Source: Cricetomys ansorgei (taxonomy: Eukaryota > Chordata > Mammalia > Rodentia > Nesomyidae). Taken from it: a DNA stretch of 64,000 bases. The notes below the pieces were generated by a model. It did no database searches. It saw nothing but the letters and a program-made list of their open reading frames with translations, and was not told where the DNA came from. A program made the translations under genes and the position numbers. Numbering within the stretch: the stretch's first letter is position 1; every line of letters begins with the position of its first letter. Shown piece after piece: positions 55,150 to 64,000 of this stretch. The DNA lies in contig JAMJFZ010001816.1 in NCBI GenBank assembly GCA_026225945.1, positions 7,589,501 through 7,653,500 of the forward strand, given 5' to 3'.

Positions 55150-55465
55150 GGCTGAGCCACCACAGCAACATACAACTACAGGGGTCTCTGAGGCTTTTGC
55201 CTGCCCTTGGGACCCTTTTCTTCCTGCTGGGTTGCCTAGCCCATCCCTGGTGTAGGGATAAGTGCCCAGCCTTGTTCCATCTTGTTATTTCCTGTTTGAG
55301 CAGTGACTCTGGGAGGACTGCTCATTTGTGGAAGAGAGAAGGGGGTGGAGAGGGTAGATTTGGGGAAGAGGCTCAGAGATAGAGGAGCTGGGAGGAGTGG
55401 AGGGAGAGGGGGAGGGGTGTTGGGATGTATTATACAAGAGAAGAAAAATAAATCAATTAAAAAAA
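55150..55465 (+). mobile_element. L1 (Lx-type) 3' UTR
   Basis: GGGTCTCTGAGGCTTTTGCC, TGCCCTTGGGACCCTTTTCT, CCTGCTGGGTTGCCTAGCCC, GGGAGGACTGCTCATTTGTG, a purine-rich stretch and GATGTATTATACAAGAGAAG before an A-rich tail. Same type as 4816-5081. Confidence 0.85.
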
Positions 55466-57419
55466 TTTAAATTTCTTTGAGAAGAAAATATGATCACGGC
55501 ATGTTTACAACCCTGCTATACCAGCCCTATACCTTAAACAATGGCCACATGATTGATATTTGCTGAAGGAAGGAGACGGAGAGGAAGGATGGAGAAGACA
55601 GGAGAGACAGTAACTTAGATTGGCAGGAACAGGGCCACAGTGCTAGGGAAAGAAGAAAGAAGGGGAAGTGCAGAGAGATCTAATCACCTTCACATCTCCA
55701 GTCTGGCCTGGAGGATTCTGGAAAGCTCCTTAGGAGGAGAACCGGAGATGTCTCCTTAAAGGGGGTGGACAGGAAAGTTACAAGTGCTGATATTTTGGAT
55801 GCAAGAGGACAGTTCTGAAGGTGTTAATCTGTGCTCAGAGCAACGTCTCCGAGAGCAAGCATTCTCAGGTCGTGGGCACCAACATTTGTGAAAGAACTGC
55901 CTCTCTGCTGAGCAATCCCTTCCATAGGCAGGAGGACTTATGGGGAAGCAGGATGTGTCTTCTCCAACCAACATACACCCCCCCCTACACACACACACCC
56001 TGGTGAGCACTAGTCTCAGAGATGCCATTGCCACTGAGTGCTGGACCAGGTAGCCACCTGCAGTTTCCCAGGGAAGCAGAGCATTATCACAGCAAGTTGG
56101 ATCAGGAGAAGAGGAAAATGCTGGGCACGTTTTAGCGCACAGACACTCCCCGAGGACTTCTAGGATTACTGGAAAGAAACTGCCATGGGCTATAGGTCCC
56201 TCCAAATGCACTGGAAGAGATTGTGAGGTGGGGGATGCTGCCTTACTTCTTTGTAGCTGTTACTCTGACTCCTGGGATTCTGATCTGGAAACTATGAGAC
56301 ACACAAGCAAAGCAAACAAAGTTCTGTCAGGACATATGACCTGGAGTCTGAACTTCCCTTGGCCCTGAATCACAGGGCCCCAGAGAAGAGAAGCCCACTG
56401 CTATCTGCAGCTGGCAGCAAGCAGCATAAAGAGACAGCCAGCCCCAAAGAGTCAGAAAACAAGAGCCGCAATCAAACACTTAGGGGAATTCCTAGAGGCA
56501 AGGCACAAGACACTATGTAACAGAATACAGCTGCCTAAATAAACCCATCCTCATTTCAAAACCTTCCGCTGGCAGAGTTCTGCTGTGTGCACCTATCAAG
56601 CTGAAAACAAAAATCCATATTAGAACAACAGCAAAATGCAAAAAAGTTGTTTGATATCTTATATTTCAAAATGATATCAACCATTCTTATTAATGCAAAT
56701 GGTACTCAGTGCTGATTGTTAGGAGTAAGCCCAGGAAATAGAATACAGTGTTATAAAGGTATAAAGGGAAAATTACAACAGAGGAATTAAATGGTATGGG
56801 GTGAGAGGGCATCATAAAGGGGGGAATAGAAGGAGGGGTAACTGAATTCTAAATGCCTTTATAAAAGTCATATGGAAACCTAGTATTGTAGGAACTTCCT
56901 AAAATATATGCATATATAAAAGGAGTTTAGAGTTTAATGAGGAGGCAATGCCTCAACTAGACACCATTATGCCAAATAAAATCCCCAGTATCAGGGATGG
57001 GTTACATCTTTTAAAGTCACTGGCCAAAGGGATCCCATAGCCCTTCCCTAAACATCATAGGCTCTTTCCATTACTATTGGTTACCCTCCACATCCTGACC
57101 ATAAGACTCTATTGCTGAAGACACCATATACCTATGTCATCAAAAGTGGAGAAATTGAGCTGGTGCCCAACCAGAAGCTTCATACCTACTGACTAGTGTT
57201 TATCATGCTAGAGGGTGCTGTGCATGCTACGGGGGGCGGGGGGGCGATGATCATCAGTCTCACCCAGGTATGAACCTTGTGAGCTGCAACAGTATCATGA
57301 GTGCAGGATACATCCATTGATGCAATAAAGATACAAATGTTAAAAGAGTAACTAACCACTTTTTGTGAAGTTTGAGGTCTGCTCCATGAGATAGAACCCA
57401 TACATGACATGGTTAATTA
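55466..57419. other. Unannotated stretch
   Basis: No gene recognised. A 151-codon minus-strand frame (55756-56211) lacks acceptor/donor support. A G-rich GGGGGGCGGGGGGGCG run lies at 57231-57246. Confidence 0.35.
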
Positions 57420-58150
57420 GGTCAAGAAGACTAGATAGGTCATAGGCCTATGGGAAAACCTACTACTTTCATTCTGCTAAATGAACGTAGCAATAAAATA
57501 GTTCCTGATAACATATTTCTATATCCAAGGATCAGTGCATCATTCAACCCTCATCAGAGAAACTTCTTGCAGTAGATGGGAATTAACACAGAGACCCACA
57601 GCTAGACAATGTACAGAGAGCACTGAGACTTAAATAGGTTGTCTGTAGCAAACCCCTCCCCTTGAAGCCCAGAGATCTATGTGGAAGAGGAAGTGGGAAG
57701 AGTGTAAGCCACAGGTAGTGGACGACTCCAAGGAAACAGCATTTTCCAGACATCGGGACTGATGCACAGATGAACTCAGACTGTACCAGCATGCCCAAGA
57801 CTTGCACAAGCTCAGGCCAGACAAAATCCCAGCGAGGAAAAGTGGCCACAAAGGTCCCATCTCTAGCCAAGAAGCTATTTGAAATTGATACCTTCTGGAA
57901 AACTCAATGAAATGACACACAATCAACTACACTCCAAGACACGACCCATGCTCAGAAGTAGTTGGCCAACTCAAAGCAGACTCCATTTGTGTGTTTGTCT
58001 CTGGGGGGGAGTGTTTTTTTGCATTTTGTTTTTAAGAGAGAGAATATAAATTTGGGTAGGAAGGGAGTAGGAGAGGATCTGGGACAATTTAGGGGAGAGG
58101 AAAGAATATGATTAAAATATATGGTATGGAATTCTCAAAAGATAAATATT
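57420..58150 (+). mobile_element. L1 (Lx-type) 3' UTR, copy B
   Basis: Paralogue of 38300-39110: TTGCAGTAGATGGGAATTAA, GACTCCAAGGAAACAGCATT, GACTTGCACAAGCTCAGGCC, AGCTATTTGAAATTGATACC, AGCAGACTCCATTTGTGTGT and the end GATTAAAATATATGGTATGG. No ORF remains. Confidence 0.85.
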
Positions 58151-58169
58151 TTTTAAAAAACGAGCCAAG

Positions 58170-58338
58170 GGGCTGGAGAGAGAGCTCAGCGGTTAATAGT
58201 ACCAGTTGTTCTTCCAGAGGACTCAGGTTCCATTCCAGCACCTACATGGTAACCCCAGTCCAGTTCCAAGGGTATCTCTGGCCTCCATAGGCACTGTATA
58301 TACATATACGGACATATTTATAAATATATATGTATGTA

Positions 58339-58386
<48 letters not shown>

Positions 58387-58441
58387 GTGCCCAGATATGC
58401 AGGCAAAACACCCATATACATAAAATAAAAATAAGCAAATC
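58170..58441 (+). mobile_element. B3 SINE with internal microsatellite
   Basis: GGGGCTGGAGAGAGAGCTCA, TTGTTCTTCCAGAGGACTCA, GGTTCCATTCCAGCACCTAC, CATGGTAACCCCAGTCCAGT, then a (TATG)n-(TG)n-(TA)n tract at 58325-58386, then CAGGCAAAACACCCATATAC and AAATAAAAATAAGCAAATC. Confidence 0.9.
58325..58386 (+). repeat. (TATG)n-(TG)n-(TA)n microsatellite
   Basis: Compound tract grown inside the B3 element. Confidence 0.95.
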
Positions 58442-60569
58442 TTTTGAGAGAGACTGAGAGAGAGAGTGCACCCGGGTCTATGAAATGTAGTACTTATGGA
58501 AAACTGCTTGAGTAAGACAATAGAAAGACAACTCTGGTATGCCTTGAGACATGGCATCACAAAATGAAGCACTGTGCTTTTCTGGCCTTGAATTATTTTT
58601 CCAGGAGTGAAAAGAAAACATAACTTGCTAAACTGTCTAAATGTTTACATTGTACAAATGTATACATTGCCATTTGTTCCAAAATTGTATGCATTGAACA
58701 TTATTAATTTTGTAAACTTTTAGTCTTATAAGACAATGGCTTCTTTTAAAATAATAACAATAATGCCCTTCAAGTCACCTATTTTAGTAAACTGTGAGGT
58801 TCAAGATGGCAATATTGTGTTTCAATGTTGTAAAAACCTGACTCACTTGGAAACACTAATAGAATGAACTAGAAATTCAAGTCATGGGGCTTATCTAACT
58901 TTAAAAAAAAAAAAAGGGCAATCTGTTCAGCTAAAGGAGTTTTCTATTTGCAAAGAATTGTTGCTCCAAAGTGTCCTCTACCGTGTCAGACTCCCCCAGT
59001 ATAACCCTACCATACAGCCTTTCTGCCATTGGCTGGAGCCTTTTGGCCGCAGATAGATGCTATTTTCTGGAGACTTTGACTCCTTCTCTGGCCATCATCC
59101 CAGAAGTATTGATCAGCTCTTTGTGTCGAAGCTTTGCTTCCCATCAGAACGGCGCCAGAGTGACCTGAAACCCAAATTCTCTCATGCCACCACTGCATAA
59201 ATCCCAATAGTCCTTGCTGGTCATCCTGACAAGAAGGCTCAGCATCCTTACAAGGGATGAAGGGCGGTCCTCATATCTGGGCGCTACCCTGTTTCCACTT
59301 TTCCTGGAGGAAAATGTGAGCCATTCTGTTAAATGGCTTGTGCCAGATCAGCACTAATGGATAGTAGCCATCTGCAAGCCCTAGGCTGTGCAGTGACTGA
59401 AATCCCCCAGCCCCACCCCAGCCTCTGCCTTCCCTCAATGAAAGCAGAAACTTATCATCATCAGGTTCATTTGGGGGAAAAAAATGCAAATAGCATGTTA
59501 TTCCTTGCTTATTAATTATATGAAAACTTTAGTTGAGGTTGAAGGCAGGTAACTAATGGAAGCACTGGAAAAGCCTTTCCAGCTCATTCGAGAAAAAACT
59601 GCTTTCTCCGGCACACTTCCTCCATCTGACAGTTTCAATGAGCTATTTGTTTTTCTAATCCCAAATAATGTAGTCTCTCTGGGTGTTTTCTTTGAGGTGA
59701 TATTTCCTAGATCGTGACTATTGTAGCTTTTGTGTTTTACTGTCTTTAAAGGCTTCTCTTTCTGAGGAACTGTAGCTAATGCTTTAGCTTCCTAGTGGCA
59801 ATGAGAATTGCTTCAGGGAGAAAAAAAAAATTTGCCTCCGTGGTCACGTGGTCGGCCTCCTCCTTTTATCGTCTCTCCTCCCTTGTTCTGGGTGCTCTCT
59901 CTGCAGAAAGAGCTTTGTGGCTCTAGTCATTTCTACCCAGAAATCAAAAGACCCAAAGCCAAAGCATCAATAGAAGTTGCTCAGAGAAGGATAGGGTCAA
60001 AGCTGGCCATGAGCAACACTAAGGTCACTGGCCCAATGGCCTCTACAGGGATGATCCTTTTCCAGCTAGTAGCCACTATTCTCTAGGCCACTGAGGAACT
60101 CTACCCCCACCGCGCATCTGTTGATAGGACAGAGACCTAGGAACTTCTACAGTGCTCGGCTCTGGGCTAGAAGCCCCTAAGAGGGCTGCCCTCCCTGTCC
60201 TCTGCTAACGAACTGGGGACCTTCCTACAGAAGGGACTCCAGTACTCCTTCAGTCTCAGCTGATGGACAAGGTGTGCATTCTGGTTCGCCTGTGCACAGA
60301 TACACAGCATTTTTACTTTTAGTCAAAGTATTTTATTTAGAAAAAAAGTAAATAGAACTATCTGAATGTTCTAACAAAATTATAAAATAAGTGCATCAGT
60401 CAATGCAATATAGCGTATTTTAGCGTTTTATTTTATTTTTGCATTATTTTAAACTTACTTTTTTGTTCTTTTTTAGAATATTTTTAGTAATGATTTAAGA
60501 TTTATACAATGAATCTTGATAACACCCTCTTCCCATTCCTCCCTGTTCCACCCTCTCATCCATATGCCA
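58442..60569. other. Unannotated stretch
   Basis: No gene or family recognised. A-runs at 58902-58914 and 59820-59830. A CT-rich run ending CTCTGCAG near 59906 looks acceptor-like but no good donor follows. Confidence 0.35.
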
Positions 60570-60637
60570 AAGAAAGAAAGAAAGAAAGAGAGAGAAAGAA
60601 AGAAAGGAAGGAAGGAAGGAAGGAAGGAAGGAAGGAA

Positions 60638-60703
<66 letters not shown>

Positions 60704-60721
60704 AGAAAGAAAAGAATAGAA
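60570..60721 (+). repeat. (GAAA)n-(GGAA)n-(GAAA)n purine tract
   Basis: About 150 bp of pure purine: GAAA units, then nine or so GGAA units, then GAAA again. Near mirror symmetry makes triplex formation possible. Lys/Glu/Arg and Phe/Leu/Ser open frames here are artefacts. Confidence 0.97.
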
Positions 60722-62719
60722 AATTAAGCCCAGCTAGTGTGGCAGGACTAGTGGGCATCACCACAGTTCCTGGAGGCAGCATGCTGCTCTGATAATGGAT
60801 TTTCCCTTGGCCCATACTAGCCCCAGACCAAACAAGATGAAGTTTGACCCGAAGTTGAGCCTCACTGCCCAAGCCCACAGACACCCAGGCATCCAACAGG
60901 CACCCAGATAGTGCCCAGGTACCGAGACTCCAATATCCTGCAAGCACCAGGGCCTCCCCCCAGGCACCAGGACACCCTGCAGGCACAATATTTCATCTTA
61001 ACAAAATATTGTATACTTATAATTATTATATTAGGCCTTTCAATCTCAAAGTTTTCCAAGATGAAACGTTAAAGTATAAGATTACCCTGCAAGATGACAT
61101 GTAACAGAAGTGCAGAGTCTCAGGTCTGTATTGAGAAATACCTATCTATCCCCCTATGTCACCTGATCACTACCTTACGGCAGCCTACACCCACCCAACA
61201 CTCAGCCATAGAAAGCTACCTACATGACATACAGGCACGTGGTAGTGGGGTGGGACTTTCTAGGTTACTCTTGGTCCTCAAGGGATGGTGATGAAGGCCA
61301 GTCTCCCAAGAACATCCTCTTTTTTCTCAAGGAGGCTCGGAAGGCCAAGGAGCTTGTGCATCTGGCTACAAGCTGCCTGAGCTCCAGTGGAGACTGAGTC
61401 ATTCATGGGGAGTTTCCAGGTCTTAACCAATCAAGAGAGACCAGCTCAACTAGACAGCAAGAGCCACTGGCCGGACAAGGCTCACCACACCAGGCTCAAA
61501 CAGGCAAGGGACGGGCTGAGACTGTAGGGCAAGCCTCAGGTCTGCTCCTTGTGTCCGAAGCTACTTCCAGGACAGTTGATCCTACCTTTTGTTTGGGTAA
61601 GCAAGGAGGGCGGCTTATCAAAAGGGTAAGTTTTAATTATATGAAACTGGTGTTCAAAGTGAATTAGGCTACTAGTTACTTTTTTCTAGATCTTTTTTCA
61701 AAAACATCAAACTGCATGATTTGTTTTTTCTTGGCTCATGTCAGTACGATGTATGTAAGTTAGAGATCTCCCTATAGAAATGAACCTTAAAGGCATTGAT
61801 AACACCTCTGAAACTTCCTCTAACGGATGGGATTCTTCATCAGCTAGTGTCTGTGGATGGTAACAAGTGTACACCAGAGAATTCCTCTAAGTTGTCACTC
61901 GGTGAGGCTGGGATGTGTCAGAGTTCCAGAGGGAGGGGTGGGCGGTAGCAACCATGGTAGAAAAATGGAGGAAGGGACCCCCATGAGATTAAACGCAGAA
62001 AGAAAGTGTAAAGAGGTAAGAGAATCTGTGTCCACATCTCCCGGTTTTGAGCCTACTGAATATTAACAAAGGGTGTTTTTGTAATTATTATGTGTTATAA
62101 GTGTGAGATTGAGCGCTGAGAAAACACTATGATAATGCTTCTAAGCACTGACTATAAGAGCTTCCAGGTACAGAGTCTGCAGGCCCAGACATCTATAGGG
62201 ATTTCCTCTCTATACTGTGTTGGTTTTTGCTGGAACACAAAAGATACCTTGCACCCAAGAGTCTTCCAGGAGTTAGAAACTTCAGATCCTGTACATCCTT
62301 GTCTCGAGTGTAAAATTACTATGCCCTATGCCCAATCTCTCCCTCGTGCTCTCTCACTCTGATGACAATGTGGGAAATATGTGCTAATCTGTTTGGGGAA
62401 TAAGAGAAAGGTATAGGAAGAACAGAACGAATTCCCAGGGAAACTATTTGAGTTTGCTAAACAGAAAAATGTACAGACTTACTCCTTATTTTCTCTGAAG
62501 TTCTGCATTTCAGTTCTCTTGTAAGATGCAGAAACACAGCCTTGGAATGGTTGTTCCAACACAAGGTGTCTTTCTAAAGCTTAGGTCAAACAGAACAAAC
62601 CCTAACCAGCAACTACCCACTCTAAGTCATGGGTCACAAAACACAACTTATATCTGCCAGTGTTTCTTTTCAAAAGGAAAGACACCATTCTGTTTGCACA
62701 CAAAACTAAAATGCTATGA
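60722..62719. other. Unannotated stretch
   Basis: No gene recognised. GGCACC-type words recur at 60885-60985 (CAGGCACCC, CAAGCACCAGG, CAGGCACCAGG). AACCAATCAAGAGAGACCAG at 61427-61446 has LTR-like CCAAT wording, but no LTR limits are seen. Confidence 0.35.
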
Positions 62720-64000
62720 AAATTTAAAAGAAGAAAATAAGACAGAAACAAATGTCTTTCTGCAACTTACCCCTTTCCCTCCATATCTCCTTTAATTCAT
62801 CTCCACCCCCATCATCGTCCCCATTGTCTAAGCTGAGAGACCTTGATATTATCTCTGGCTCCTCCTCTCCAAGAACCCACTGCCTGAACAGTCTCTCTAT
62901 TGCTCTCATTCCCATCTTAGCCAGTTGTCTAATTGTCTGTAGTCATCTCCTCTTCAGCCCCTGGCCGCATAGCATACCCTTTAGGACATTGTTGACTTCC
63001 TGACTCACCGCTGATTCTCCCTGCACTGCCTGCTTCTTCTTTCCCTACGACAGAAGAGCACCTTCAACTACGGTGGCATTGTACTATCAACAGCTATCCA
63101 TTTGCCTTCCCCCTTTCTTGTCTGCAGCGTTTCCCCTTTCCAATGTTCTTTTTTCCACCTTGCCAAACCCAAGCAGTCGGCACCGTCTTGAAATCTTGCC
63201 CATAAAGGCAAACTCAGTTCAACAAGCCTCCTTCAGAACCTGTTTCTGATTACCGTGATTGAAACCGTCTCCCTTCTTCTTTACAGACTAATGCACCCTG
63301 TTTTTCTCAGCCAAACCCTATCATTTTCGGCCCCATACCATGTATGATCAGATTCCACAACTTTTTAATTCACTTAGGACTATATCTTCAGATACTATAG
63401 CCGACACGTCACCACACTGAAGGAAAGAGAGTCCGAGCAGGCACTTTGGTGTTTCTAGCAGTATTAGTGGTGACTAGCTCTTGTGTACTAGCAGACTTCC
63501 AAATAATTGATCGCGTTCGGGATGCAAACCATTTCAGTCGTTTTCAGTGGTTTAAACGGTTCTCCCAATTGCTTTCTGCAGCCTCCTGCTTCCGCACATA
63601 CAGGCCTCCAGCTGCCTGCAGCTGCATCATCCACTTTCCCATTGGCCAAACTCCAGCACCCCGGCTCACCTCTAGTGTTCCATGAGTGCATCTCGGATGT
63701 GAACAGGAACAGTCACGCACCTCCTCCCCAGTGAGGCGAATAGTTTTCCTGTTATTGACTTTATCACCTATCTTGAAATGTTACCTGTTTCTGTTTACAT
63801 CAAATAAATTGCAGATTCCCTGTAGAGAAGGCCTGGGGTAGTGAGGGACATTGGATCCAGAGAGGGATATGTTGTATGTGCATAATGGACACTTAGAAAC
63901 ATTTACTACATAAATGCAGTGTGTCTTATCACTAATGATGCCATTTGGTGCAATGGCATCTCGGAAAATTTCTCTCACTTGCTTCCACACTGAGCTTACA
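62720..64000. other. Unannotated pyrimidine-rich stretch
   Basis: CT-rich unique sequence (62755-63180) with several acceptor-like CTGCAG/TTACAG ends but no matching donor or sustained frame. An old L2-like origin is possible. The last 600 bp hold nothing I recognise. Confidence 0.3.

Noticed and set aside
55756..56211. 151-codon minus-strand frame
   Set aside because: Cys-rich and superficially protein-like, but there is no acceptor, donor, promoter or poly(A) context, and a frame of this length can arise by chance in G+C-richer DNA.
60495..60986. 163-codon minus-strand frame with Phe/Leu/Ser repeats
   Set aside because: Runs through the GAAA/GGAA tract; the unique ends lack splice or start context.

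Overview
This window looks like an intergenic or deep-intronic stretch of a muroid rodent nuclear genome. The evidence is the repeat mix: B1 SINEs, B2/B3-type SINEs, ID and B4 elements, MT/ORR1-like MaLR LTRs, rodent L1 (Lx-type) 3' untranslated regions, and long (TG)n, (CA)n and (GAAA)n tracts. I cannot say whether it is mouse, rat, hamster, vole or deer mouse. No complete protein-coding gene, tRNA, rRNA or snRNA gene is visible. Repeat subfamily names are from memory of consensus features, so family-level calls are firmer than subfamily calls.

Layout. 0-9.5 kb: a MaLR LTR end, a 2-kb TG minisatellite, tail-to-tail inverted L1 3' ends (4.7-5.6 kb), two old L1 remnants either side of an AT-rich block (5.8-7.6 kb), and a solo LTR with a perfect CTCF core motif (8.1-8.4 kb). 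9.5-19 kb: two same-strand copies of one LTR-like element (10.8 and 14.4 kb), an L1 split by an unclassified segment (12.0-13.1 kb), a CRE/CCAAT cluster (16.64 kb) and an L2 end. 19-25 kb: a repeat-poor stretch with no gene I can recognise. 25-42 kb: scattered SINEs, MaLR LTRs, a 700-bp CA tract and a MaLR LTR joined to its internal region (40.1-41.2 kb).

42-52 kb is the most gene-like part. A 200-bp open segment on the + strand has good splice signals at both ends (42367-42566), and a 159-bp segment has the same property (51628-51786). On the - strand, a charged, protein-like open segment (45357-45612) sits next to a duplicated block (45735 and 46429). I recognise none of these as a known gene. 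52-64 kb: MIR, an endogenous retroviral remnant with a polypurine tract and a shortened 5' LTR (54.1-55.1 kb), two L1 3' ends, a B3 SINE and a GAAA/GGAA tract.

I see no convincing new multi-gene system. The items most worth checking are the exon-like segments, the LTR-borne CTCF motif, and the retroviral remnant with tandem internal repeats.
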